Assembly (NCBI GenBank): GCA_024703855.1
Contig: CP087965.1
Span: 2,596,001 to 2,660,000, forward strand
Length of the DNA: 64,000 nt
Direction of reading: 5' to 3'
Source of the DNA: Polaromonas sp. P2-4
Lineage (GTDB): Bacteria > Pseudomonadota > Gammaproteobacteria > Burkholderiales > Burkholderiaceae_C
Shown piece by piece: positions 56,144 through 64,000 of the stretch. Below the pieces are notes generated by a model. It saw nothing but the letters and a program-made list of their open reading frames with translations, was not told the DNA's origin and searched no databases. How positions within the stretch are numbered: the stretch's first letter is position 1; every line of letters begins with the position of its first letter. Made by a program: the position numbers and the translations under genes.

Positions 56144-57107
56144 TTACTTGTAATCCTGAATCCGGCGGATATTGTCGGCGCCGAACTCCTTGGCGTAACT
56201 CACGTAGGCGGGTTTGAGGGTCTCATGAAAGCTCTGACCATCCACCGACTTGACCACACTCATGCCGTCTTTTTCCAGCTGGGCGATGCCGCTGGCCTCG
56301 TCGTCGTTGACCTTTTTGCGCTGCGCCACGGCGGCCTTTTGGCAGCCTCGTAAAACACCTTCTTGTCCGTGTCGCTGAGCTTGGCCATCAGCCGGGGCGA
56401 GGTGATGATGAGCGCCGGCGAGTAGACATGGCCGGTCAGCGACAGGTGCTTTTGTACCTGCGAGAACTTGGACGCCAGAATCACCGGAATCGGGTTCTCC
56501 TGGCCATCCACCGTGCCTTGCTGCACGCGCCGAACACCTCGGGGAAGGCCATTGGCGTGGGCTGTATGCCGAAGGCGCGGTAACCTTCCATGTGCACCTT
56601 GTTCTCCATGGTGCGCATCTTCAGGCCAGTCGCGTCGGACGGCTTCACGATGGCCCGCTTGTTGTTGGTCATGTGGCGAAAGCCGTTTTCAGTCCAGGCC
56701 AGGGCCACCAGCCCCTTGGCCGGGAACTTGGTGAGCAGGTCCTGGCCGACCGGGCCGTCGAGCACCTTGCGCGCATGCTCGTAGTCGTGAAACAGGAAGG
56801 GGATATCCACGATCTTGACTTCGGGCACGAAGTTGCCCACGGGGCCGGTGGAGGTGTTCACCAGGTCCAGCGTGCCCAACTGCACCGCCTCGACCATTTC
56901 GCGTTCGCCGCCGAGCGAACCGCTGGGGAACTGCTGGCACTTGTAGCGGCCCTGGGTGCCTTTGTCGATCTCTTCGCAAAAGGTATTGGTGCCCACACCA
57001 TAGTGCGATGTCGCCGTGGTCGCATAGCCTATTTTTACGACGGTTTGCGCCTGCGCGGCGCACAGGCAAGCTGCGGCCAGCCCTGCGGCCAAGGTTTTGA
57101 TTTTCAT
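56144..57107 (-). CDS. dctP: TRAP transporter periplasmic solute-binding protein DctP (frameshifted)
   Basis: About 322 residues from ATG 57107 with a signal peptide ([18 protein letters not shown]). [60 protein letters not shown] with the conserved Arg for carboxylate binding, and [15 protein letters not shown]. Frame changes lie near 56520 and 56338; the second is one A missing from CCAAAAGG (restores [11 protein letters not shown]). It binds the acid sugar in the periplasm for DctQM. Confidence 0.93.
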
Positions 57108-57145
57108 GCTGTTGTCTCCTGTGGTTGGAAAAAATGAACGCTCGC

Positions 57146-58042
57146 TCAGAGCCTGGATGGCGGCAGCTCGATGCCCGGAAAGATCTTGATCACCGCGCTG
57201 TCGTCCTCTTTCGCAAAGCCCGCGGTCGAGGCCTGCATGAACATCTGGTGCGCAGTCGACGACAGCGGCAGCGGGAATTTGCTGGCGCGCGCTGTGTCGA
57301 GCACCAGCCCCAGGTCCTTGACAAAGATGTCCACCGCCGACAGCGGCGTGTAGTCGCCCGCCAGCACATGGGCCATGCGGTTTTCAAACATCCAGCTGTT
57401 GCCGGCGCTGTGGGTGATGACCTCGTAGAGCGCGTGCGGGTCCACGCCCTCGCGCAGCCCCAGGGCCATGGCCTCGGCGGCGGCGGCGATGTGCACGCCG
57501 GCCAGAAGCTGGTTGATGATCTTGACCTTGCTACCCGCACCGGCGCAGTCGCCGAGCCGGTAAACCTTGGCGGCCATGGCCTCAAGCACGTCGCCGGCTC
57601 GTTCATAGGCGGCGGGCCGACCGGAACTCATGATGGTCATCTGGCCGGCCGCGGCCTTGGCCGCGCCGCCTGAAATCGGGGCGTCCACGTAGTGAATGCC
57701 GAGTTCGTGAAGCCGCGCCTCGGTCGCGATTGACCACTGGGAATCGACGGTCGAACACATCACAAACACGCTGCCCGGCTTCATGGCGGACGCGGCGCCC
57801 TGCTCGCCGAACAGCACGTTTTCCGTTTGGGCGGCATTGACCACCACCGAAACCACGACCTCACAGGCAGCAGCCAGTTGCGCGGGCGTGTTGCACGCGA
57901 CACCGCCGACGGCGACAAAGTCTTGAACCGCCTGCGCGCGGACGTCGTACACATGCACCGCATAGCCGGCGCTCCTCAAGGTCTGGGCGATGCCCCGGCC
58001 CATCGCGCCCAGGCCGATGACACCCACGTTGATCTTGTTCAT
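57146..58042 (-). CDS. ltnD: L-threonate dehydrogenase LtnD
   Basis: 298 residues, intact. Beta-hydroxyacid dehydrogenase: VGVIGLGAMGRGIAQTLRSA (NAD loop), DAPISGGAAKAAAGQMTIMS (substrate loop), GAGSKVKIINQLLAGVHIAA with the catalytic Lys, and KDLGLVLDTARASKFPLPLS. LtnD oxidises L-threonate to 2-oxo-tetronate. It is the first gene after the GntR regulator and has the operon's operator/promoter upstream. 3-Hydroxyisobutyrate dehydrogenase activity is the main alternative, but context favours LtnD. Confidence 0.9.
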   Translation of the reverse strand: MNKINVGVIGLGAMGRGIAQTLRSAGYAVHVYDVRAQAVQDFVAVGGVACNTPAQLAAACEVVVSVVVNAAQTENVLFGEQGAASAMKPGSVFVMCSTVDSQWSIATEARLHELGIHYVDAPISGGAAKAAAGQMTIMSSGRPAAYERAGDVLEAMAAKVYRLGDCAGAGSKVKIINQLLAGVHIAAAAEAMALGLREGVDPHALYEVITHSAGNSWMFENRMAHVLAGDYTPLSAVDIFVKDLGLVLDTARASKFPLPLSSTAHQMFMQASTAGFAKEDDSAVIKIFPGIELPPSRL

Positions 58043-58134
58043 TGATGTTCAATCCGTTTTGATATTGATGAAGGCATCACCTTGCGCCACTTGACGGCCA
58101 GGCAAGCCGGCAACCGGCTTCACTCGTTTTATTC

Positions 58135-58149
58135 GTATGGTCATCATAC
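58135..58149. promoter_or_regulatory. Palindromic operator upstream of ltnD operon
   Basis: GTATG-GTCAT-CATAC, inside a TTGTATGAT context on the minus strand, lies 93 bp upstream of ltnD. The related half-site TTGTACGAT occurs before gntR itself (about 59012-59020). This fits binding by the adjacent FadR-subfamily GntR protein. Confidence 0.6.
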
Positions 58150-58220
58150 AAATTTAAAGTGTTGCGTCTTCTGGGGTTTTCCCTAGTGAGGCAGCAGGGC
58201 GCGCTTTGCGCGCGTCAGGG

Positions 58221-58997
58221 TCAGGCGTTGGGGCGCAAACCCGTGACCAGAGGACGCGCCAGTTGCACACCCTCCTCTTGCCAGAAAGCCGGGTCGGCTT
58301 GCTCGATACGCTTGATGGCATTGTCCATGTGGCGCGCAGCCGATCGCCGGGCCGCAGCGACGTCGCCGGCCTCGATCGCGTGGGAGATTTGTTCGTGCTC
58401 ATCGGCCACCTGCCTGGCGAAATCGGCGCGCCGCGCTTCGTTGGCCCGGGTGACGCGCGTGGCCCCTTGCAGGAACTGGCCCAGGTACTCAAGCGTGCCG
58501 ATGAGGAAGGGATTGCGGGCCGCGTCGGCGATGGCACGGTGGAACTTGACATCCTCGCTCACACCGTCGCCGCCGGCTTGCACCGCCTTTTCCAGCGCGG
58601 TGATCGACTGGCGAATGCGCTTCACGTCGGCCTGGGTGCGTCGCTGGGCCGCGAGCGCGGCGACCTCGGCTTCCAGTGCGCGCCGCACCTCCACCATCTG
58701 GATCACCGCCTGCTTGGACACCGCGAAACGGGCGTCGAAGTTCAGCGGCGAAAAGCCCGCTTCCTTCACGTACATGCCGCTACCCTGCCGCGAGTCGACA
58801 AGCCCGAGCGACTTCAAGCGCGAAACCGCCTCCCTGACCACCGTGCGGCTGACCGAAAACTGCTCGACCAGCACCGCTTCGGTCGGAAGCTTGTCACCGG
58901 CCACGAGGCGGCCCGCGCGAATCTCTGCGGCGAGCGCATCGGCAACCCGGTCAGAAAGATGCGCACCGGGGGTGATGGACTTGAAGTGGCTGATCAT
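58221..58997 (-). CDS. GntR-family (FCD domain) transcriptional regulator
   Basis: 258 residues from ATG 58997. Winged helix: LSDRVADALAAEIRAGRLVA, DKLPTEAVLVEQFSVSRTVV and REAVSRLKSLGLVDSRQGSG. FCD effector domain from about residue 95 (VEVRRALEAEVAALAAQRRT; VKFHRAIADAARNPFLIGTL; DEHEQISHAIEAGDVAAARR with metal-type His and Asp). It precedes ltnD on the same strand and is probably the repressor of the tetronate operon, relieved by a pathway acid. Confidence 0.93.
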   Translation of the reverse strand: MISHFKSITPGAHLSDRVADALAAEIRAGRLVAGDKLPTEAVLVEQFSVSRTVVREAVSRLKSLGLVDSRQGSGMYVKEAGFSPLNFDARFAVSKQAVIQMVEVRRALEAEVAALAAQRRTQADVKRIRQSITALEKAVQAGGDGVSEDVKFHRAIADAARNPFLIGTLEYLGQFLQGATRVTRANEARRADFARQVADEHEQISHAIEAGDVAAARRSAARHMDNAIKRIEQADPAFWQEEGVQLARPLVTGLRPNA

Positions 58998-59043
58998 GAT
59001 GTATCGGAATTTATCGTACAACTTTAACCCATCCGTCGGGCGC

Positions 59044-60954
59044 TCAGGCGGGGTCGGCGTCCGTGTCAGGTCCCGGCACGCTCTGGCATTCCCAGAAGAT
59101 GCGCGCCGTGCAGCGCCGGCAAATCGCAGGGTCCAGCTTGTTGAAGATGGTGGAGATCGTGGTGAACTTGTCGGGGAACTGGTGCTCGGGCCCCAGCACG
59201 CGGGTAAAACCGGTTTTGCGCCACATGCGAATCACCTCGGGCCGCGGCCGGTGAAAGTACAAATCACCGCCCATGGCGCGGCGCGCCGCCAGCTCGACCT
59301 CCCACAACTCGGCCCCGGCCAGGTCAATGAAGTTCATGCTCTTGCCCATGACCAGCAAATGCTTTTGCGGCTGTGGCTGGCTGCGCAGCGCATGCAGGAT
59401 GTCGGCCACATGCTGGGTCGCGCCGAAATACACCTCGCCCTCCATGCGCAGCAGCTTGAGTTGTGGGCATTCTGGCAAAGCGTGGCGCGGCGTCTCACCC
59501 GGCTCGTTCGATTTGTCCGGCCTGGTTATTTCCACCGTTTCAAGCCCGGCATCCGGCGTGTTGTCGATCACCACAAACTGCCGGTCCAGCCCGCGGCTGT
59601 CAAAGCCCATGGTGCGCATGGCAGGCCGCGAGGTGCGGTACAGAAAAGACATCAGCGACAAGATCATGCCCAGCAAAATCGCGATTTCCAGCCGGATGGT
59701 GACCGTCGCGACCATGGTGGCCAGCGCCACGCCAAAATCGCTGCGGCTCAGGTTGAACAGGTGATGCCAGCGCCAAAAGTCAAGCAGGGCGACGGCCACC
59801 AGCACCAGCAAGCCGGCCAGTGCAGCCATGGGAATTTGCGCCAGCAGTGGTGCGCTGACGGCCACCAATACGAGCAAGAGCAGTGCAGAAAACACCGAGG
59901 CCAGCGGCGTCCGGGCACCGGCTTCCAGGTTGGGCATGGAGCGGTTCATGGAGCCGCAGGACACATAGCACGAGAAAAACCCGCCGACGATGTTGGACAG
60001 GCCCTGGCCGCGAAACTCGCGATTCGCATCAATGCGCTGGCCCGAGCGCAGCGCCACCGTCTTGGCAATCGAAATCGCCTGCCCCAGGGCCACGATGGTC
60101 AGCGCAAACGCCAGGCCGACCAGGTCAGTGGCCTGGGCCCAACTGATGCGGGGCACCTCAAAACGCGGCCATGGCACAGGGATCTGCCCCACCGTACGCA
60201 GCGCGGAAGATGGCGTGGCGCTGCCGGCGTTCAGGTAATGGCTCCACAGCCATGCCAGCGCAGTGGCCACCGCCAGGCCAATCAGCAGGTGCGGCCAGCT
60301 GCGACGCAGGCGGCGCAGCAGCAGTGCCACGCCGATGGTGATGGCGCCCACCGCCAGCGCCGCCGGTTGCGCCAGATTCAGCTGCATGAACACATGCCTT
60401 AGCACGGCCGCGGCACTGTGCTCGGGCGCGGCGGGCAAGCCCAGCAGGTCGGGCAGCGCATGCACGGCAATCAGCAGCGCCGCGCCCGAGGTAAAGCCGA
60501 ACAGCACGGCAGGTGAGATGAAATTGGCCAGCACCCCCAGGCGCAGCGCCCCAATCAGCCACTGCATGATGCCCACCATGACGGTGACGGCCAGCGCCAG
60601 CTGAATGTAAAGCGGGCTGAATGCCATGGCCAGCGGCGAGAGCATGGCAAACAAAGCCAGCGAATTGGCGTTGGTCGGGCCCGACATCACATGCCAGCTG
60701 GAGCCAAACAGCGCGGCAATGATGCAGGGAATGACGGCGGTGTAGAGCCCATATTCGGGCGGCAGGCCGGCCAGCGTGGCAAAGGCAATGCCTTGCGGCA
60801 AGACCAGCACCGCCCCCAGCAGACCCGCCATCGCATCGGCGCGCAGGGTGGCGGGCGAGACTTGTCGTACCCAGCTGCCAAACAGACGCTCCAGTCCTCT
60901 GCGTACCGACGCGCCCGTGTGTTTTTGGGGATCTCCTGCCATGGACTTGAGCAT
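59044..60954 (-). CDS. SulP-family anion permease with STAS domain
   Basis: 636 residues, intact, start ATG 60954 or 60942. Membrane part: VLVLPQGIAFATLAGLPPEY (SulP signature), ALFGSSWHVMSGPTNANSLA, NREFRGQGLSNIVGGFFSCY. From about residue 490 a STAS domain (LKLLRMEGEVYFGATQHVAD; LLVMGKSMNFIDLAGAELWE). The tail has three cysteines in ICRRCTARIFWECQS, a possible metal or redox site not usual in SulP proteins. It is 34 bp downstream of chrA and probably co-transcribed; sulfate or a related oxyanion is the likely substrate. Confidence 0.93.
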   Translation of the reverse strand: MLKSMAGDPQKHTGASVRRGLERLFGSWVRQVSPATLRADAMAGLLGAVLVLPQGIAFATLAGLPPEYGLYTAVIPCIIAALFGSSWHVMSGPTNANSLALFAMLSPLAMAFSPLYIQLALAVTVMVGIMQWLIGALRLGVLANFISPAVLFGFTSGAALLIAVHALPDLLGLPAAPEHSAAAVLRHVFMQLNLAQPAALAVGAITIGVALLLRRLRRSWPHLLIGLAVATALAWLWSHYLNAGSATPSSALRTVGQIPVPWPRFEVPRISWAQATDLVGLAFALTIVALGQAISIAKTVALRSGQRIDANREFRGQGLSNIVGGFFSCYVSCGSMNRSMPNLEAGARTPLASVFSALLLLVLVAVSAPLLAQIPMAALAGLLVLVAVALLDFWRWHHLFNLSRSDFGVALATMVATVTIRLEIAILLGMILSLMSFLYRTSRPAMRTMGFDSRGLDRQFVVIDNTPDAGLETVEITRPDKSNEPGETPRHALPECPQLKLLRMEGEVYFGATQHVADILHALRSQPQPQKHLLVMGKSMNFIDLAGAELWEVELAARRAMGGDLYFHRPRPEVIRMWRKTGFTRVLGPEHQFPDKFTTISTIFNKLDPAICRRCTARIFWECQSVPGPDTDADPA

Positions 60955-60988
60955 AACGCGCCGCGCTCTGCCCCGCGTCCCGCCCGCC

Positions 60989-62359
60989 TCAGGCCAGACC
61001 GGCCCAGCGCAACAGCAAGCCGGCCACTGCGCAGGCGGCGATCAGCGGGATCACGCCCACTTTGTAACGCAGCAGCGCAACCCCCGCCGCGACCATGATG
61101 ACCAGCGAAGGCCACTCCACATTGGAAGGAAAACCGGCCGTAGCCCCCGTCTTTAAAGCTATATGCGCTATAAAAAACAGAGCAAGACTGGCGATGACAC
61201 CGACCACCGCGGCGGTGATGGCCGCCAGCGGCGCGGTGAATTGCAGCTTGCCATGGGTGGATTCCACCAGCGGCCCGCCGGCCAGGATGAACACGAAGGA
61301 CGGCAAAAAGGTGAACCAGGTGACCAGCGTCGCCGCCAGCGCGGCGCCCAGGAACAGCGCGTCCGGCCCCAGCACCTGGCGGGTCCAGCCGCCGACAAAG
61401 CCGACAAAGGCTACCACCATGATCAGCGGCCCCGGCGTGGTTTCACCGAGTGCCAGCCCGTCGATCATTTGCGGACCGGTGAGCCAGCCAAACTGCTCCA
61501 CCGCGCCCTGGTAGACGTAAGGCAGCACCGCATAGGCACCCCCAAAAGTCAGCAGCGCAGCCTTCGTGAAAAACCAGCTCATCTGGGTCAACGCGCCGCC
61601 CCAGCCCTGCCAAACCATCAGCGCGCCCATGGGCAGCAGCCAGAGCACGGCCCCTGTGGCCAGCACCGCGGCCAGCCGCGATGTCTTGAAGCGTGCATGC
61701 TCGGGTGTCGGCGTGTCGTCGTCGATCAGTGCCGGCCCGTGTGCCACCACGGCGGTCCCGTGCGCCCCTCCGATGGAAAACTGCCCCGGCGCGAACTTCG
61801 CGCACAGCCAGCCGGTCAGCGCCGCACCCAGAACCACCCACGGAAAGGGCACGCCCAGAACCGCAATTGCTATAAAACTGATAGCTGCCACGACCCAGGG
61901 AACCGGGGCCCGGGCCGGATTTTTCAACGCTTTGCTGCCGATGCGGTGGACCGCCTGCAGCACAATCGCCGCCACGGCCGGCTTGATGCCATAGAAGATT
62001 CCGGCAACCAGCGGCACATCGCCAAAGGCTACGTAAATCCAGCTCAGCGCCACCAGGATGAACAGCGAGGGCAGCACAAACAGGGCGCCCGCCACCACAC
62101 CGCCCCAGCTGCGGTGCATCAGCCAGCCGATATAGGTGGCCAGCTGCTGTGCCTCGGGTCCGGGCAGCAACATGCAGTAGTTCAGCGCATGCAGAAAGCG
62201 TTTTTCCGAGATCCAGCGTTTTTGCTCCACCAGTTCACGGTGCATGATGGCAATTTGCCCGGCCGGCCCGCCAAAGCTGATGAAACCCAGCTTGAGCCAG
62301 AACCTGAAGGCCTGCGCAAAGCTCACCACGGCGGGGATGGGTTGAGGGTTACCGCTCAC
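60989..62359 (-). CDS. chrA: Chromate transporter ChrA (two-CHR-domain form)
   Basis: 456 residues from GTG 62359, overlapping the chrB stop as GTGA. N-terminal CHR domain: WLKLGFISFGGPAGQIAIMH, CMLLPGPEAQQLATYIGWLM, DVPLVAGIFYGIKPAVAAIV. C-terminal CHR domain: FFTKAALLTFGGAYAVLPYV, GLALGETTPGPLIMVVAFVG. It extrudes chromate as a secondary transporter. Two degenerate family A repeats lie inside (about 61158 and 61867), encoding parts of membrane segments. Confidence 0.95.
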   Translation of the reverse strand: MSGNPQPIPAVVSFAQAFRFWLKLGFISFGGPAGQIAIMHRELVEQKRWISEKRFLHALNYCMLLPGPEAQQLATYIGWLMHRSWGGVVAGALFVLPSLFILVALSWIYVAFGDVPLVAGIFYGIKPAVAAIVLQAVHRIGSKALKNPARAPVPWVVAAISFIAIAVLGVPFPWVVLGAALTGWLCAKFAPGQFSIGGAHGTAVVAHGPALIDDDTPTPEHARFKTSRLAAVLATGAVLWLLPMGALMVWQGWGGALTQMSWFFTKAALLTFGGAYAVLPYVYQGAVEQFGWLTGPQMIDGLALGETTPGPLIMVVAFVGFVGGWTRQVLGPDALFLGAALAATLVTWFTFLPSFVFILAGGPLVESTHGKLQFTAPLAAITAAVVGVIASLALFFIAHIALKTGATAGFPSNVEWPSLVIMVAAGVALLRYKVGVIPLIAACAVAGLLLRWAGLA

Positions 62360-63254
62360 GCTGCGTCCCCCTTCACTGCCATGGTCTCGGGCTTCCAGCT
62401 GTGCGTCTCGGCCTGCGCGCTGCGGCACCAGGCGTACAAGGCGTCATAAAGCGGCATGGCAGCCTGCAGCATGGCGTGGTCGTCGTTGGCGTGCAGTTGT
62501 GACAGCCCCAGCGAAAAGGCCAGCAAACCCGCCGACTGAGGTGCGAGTTCAAGGCGGTCGGTGTCGGCGCCGCGCACGATGCGGGCCAGGGTCACCAATG
62601 CCGGATCACTCAACTCAAACGCCCGCAACAGGGTATCAAAGCTGCACAGCTCACCCTCGTGCGAGACCGGCGCGCCGGGGATGTCGTAAGCCACCGCGCC
62701 CAGGCGCGCGGCCTCTTCAAACACCTTGGCCGTGGGCACATAAAAGAACTCCGCACGCGTATCGATAAAGCGGCGTATCAGCCAGGGACAGGCGATCCGG
62801 TCGATTTTGGGTCGTTCGCGGGTGATCCAGCGCGAAGCCTGCTCACCGGTGACGCCCCAATCGAGTCGCTTGAGCACCGTGAGCGGGCGCTGCGCACGCC
62901 ACTGCGCGATGTCTTGCGGTGTATCCACGCCGTCTTCACCCCCTTCTATGCCACCCGCCAGCATGCGCGCTCCAGCCCGCCGCGCAGCAGCGGCCACCGC
63001 ATCGGCACTGACGTTGTGGCCATAAACGCAGTAAACAACCACCTCGCAAGGAGGCTGTGAGGCCGCGAAAGCCGCCACGTCTTCCGGCGCACAACGCCGC
63101 GCGCCCTGCCAGCAGGTGCCGGCTGGCCTGAAATATCTCCTCGCGCCGCACGTCAAGCAGCAGCGGCGCATCAGCGCAGGCCCATGCGGGCGGCGAGTTC
63201 TCGTGGGGAAATAGAAACAGGAAGGGAAGGAACAGGAATTAAAGAGGTGTCCAC
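62356..63254 (-). CDS. chrB: Chromate resistance protein ChrB with N-terminal rhodanese domain (frameshifted)
   Basis: About 298 residues from GTG 63254 after GGAG. An N-terminal rhodanese domain: LPVSISPRELAARMGL, then PLLLDVRREEIFQASRHLLA, and CEVVVYCVYGHNVSADAVAA with the active-site Cys. Frame changes near 63180 and 63100 break this part. The C-terminal ~160 residues are the Chrome_Resist/ChrB domain: RWITRERPKIDRIACPWLIR, FIDTRAEFFYVPTAKVFEEA, GELCSFDTLLRAFELSDPAL. ChrB proteins sense chromate and support ChrA. It leads the chrB-chrA-sulP unit. Confidence 0.88.
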
Positions 63255-63363
63255 GGAAATACTCCAAGTCAATTGCCAGCGCTTGGACGGGACACCGTCT
63301 ATCTGTGAAGAGTCGGGAGGCTGAAATCCCGATGGCTAAATATTACCACCACACCACTGCGGC

Positions 63364-63973
63364 TCAGGCCCGCTGGAACTTGAACACCGCGCGGCTGGCG
63401 CGGGCATTCGGCCAGAAGCGGATTTCTACGCCGTCCTGCAAGCCAAACTGGTCCAGAATCTGCAGCCGGTTTTGCAGGGCCAGGGCCTCAAAGTCCTGCA
63501 GCGTGCCGACACGAATGTTGGGCGTGTCATACCACTGGTAGGGCAGCACCTTGGTGACCGGCATACGGCCGCGCAGCACGGCCAGGCGGTTCGGCCAGTG
63601 GCCAAAATTCGGGAAGGCGACGATGCCGATGCGGCCCACCCGGGCGGTTTTCGCGCAGCATGATTTCAGCGTTGCGCAAATGCTGCAGCGTGTCGATTTG
63701 CAGCACCACGTCAAACGAGGCATCGCCAAACACCGCCAAGCCCTCTTCCAGGTTGAGCTGAATCACATTGACGCCGCGCGCCACGCAGGCCTGCACATTG
63801 GCATCGCTTAGCTCGACGCCGTAGCCCGAGCAGCCGCGCTCGCGAATCAGGTAGGCCAGCAGCTCGCCGGTGCCGCAACCGAGGTCCAGCACACGAGAGC
63901 CGTGCGGCACGAGACGGGCAATCGACAGCTGGTCGGCCGTGGGCCGTCCATTGAGTTCAACAGGCTGCTTCAT
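63364..63973 (-). CDS. metW: Methionine biosynthesis protein MetW (frameshifted)
   Basis: About 203 residues from ATG 63973. A SAM-methyltransferase-like fold: RLVPHGSRVLDLGCGTGELL, GYGVELSDANVQACVARGVN, FDVVLQIDTLQHLRNAEIML, then after a frame change near 63650, GRIGIVAFPNFGHWPNRLAV and PYQWYDTPNIRVGTLQDFEA. These are standard MetW signatures. MetW acts with the homoserine acyltransferase MetX in methionine synthesis; the likely metX tail overlaps its start codon. Confidence 0.93.
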
Positions 63974-64000
63974 ACTGCCACCTTGCTCTGAAAATAAGAG
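63970..64000 (-). CDS. metX: Probable 3' end of metX (homoserine acyltransferase), partial
   Basis: Only the last nine codons are inside the window, reading SYFQSKVAV and a TGA overlapping the metW ATG. The call rests on the conserved metX-metW order; the visible residues cannot prove it. Confidence 0.35.
   Translation of the reverse strand, partial: SYFQSKVAV

Noticed and set aside
53959..56217. A 752-codon open frame on the plus strand
   Set aside because: It is antisense to dctQM and denD. The product is low-complexity, rich in His, Arg and Gln, as expected for the shadow of a GC-rich membrane-protein gene.
58159..60402. A 747-codon open frame on the plus strand
   Set aside because: It covers the gntR and sulP genes in antisense and has no recognisable domain.
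61163..62449. A 428-codon open frame on the plus strand
   Set aside because: Antisense to chrA; composition and lack of motifs mark it as a shadow.
1..64000. CRISPR arrays, tRNA or rRNA genes
   Set aside because: No regularly spaced direct repeats with unique spacers, no tRNA T-loop pattern and no rRNA-like sequence were found by eye.

Overview
The window is a high-GC betaproteobacterial chromosome segment, most likely from the Comamonadaceae (Polaromonas/Rhodoferax/Variovorax type). The inference rests on gene content and order (lptD-surA-rsmA beside a divergent amgK, metW at the right edge, Bug/TctC and TRAP transporters, maeB) and on two families of short interspersed repeats scattered through genes and spacers. 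More than half of the long genes are interrupted by one or more frameshifts, often one missing base in a short homopolymer, while both halves keep conserved active-site motifs. I read most of these as sequence errors and give each gene its full span; translations across the breaks are my reconstructions.

Layout. 0-2 kb: racemase-family enzyme and MFS carrier behind a clear promoter. 2.2-8.4 kb: envelope/polyamine-type cluster (SPFH-SHOCT protein, DUF4178, DUF350, membrane spermidine synthase-like protein, Tat-exported FAD oxidase). 8.7 kb: rubredoxin. 9.0-14.7 kb: accessory island with an AT-rich gene encoding a RecB/Cas4-like nuclease, RNase H-like exonuclease and IS66-type DDE transposase in one protein, then decayed chrA and chrC fragments, small genes and IS-end-like sequence. 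14.8-26.2 kb: maeB, a barnase/barstar pair, PhyH/LysR, rsmA-surA-lptD, amgK. 26.3-33.1 kb: rsmE followed by a four-gene SMC/kleisin/TOPRIM operon resembling Wadjet (JetABCD/MksFEBG). 33.3-43.6 kb: MFS carrier, YidB-like protein, LysR with aminotransferase-TctC-RraA, hydrolase, M20 peptidase, DUF72, psd. 43.7-45.6 kb: two orphan genes and a roughly 550-bp inverted-repeat element. 45.6-50.3 kb: copZ/copA/cueR copper module and two 2OG-Fe(II) oxygenases (one AlkB). 50.2-59.0 kb: an apparently complete L-threonate/D-erythronate uptake and catabolism operon with its GntR regulator. 59.0-63.3 kb: chrB-chrA and a SulP transporter. 63.4-64 kb: metW and the tail of metX.

The genes form several self-contained modules. 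TRAP-imported tetronates are oxidised by LtnD or DenD, isomerised (OtnI), phosphorylated (OtnK) and decarboxylated (OtnC) to dihydroxyacetone phosphate. CopZ and CopA are driven from divergent MerR-type promoters by the adjacent CueR-like gene. JetA-D probably act as an anti-plasmid SMC complex. The most unusual item is the nuclease-exonuclease-transposase fusion at 9.5-12.2 kb. No tRNA, rRNA or CRISPR array was seen.
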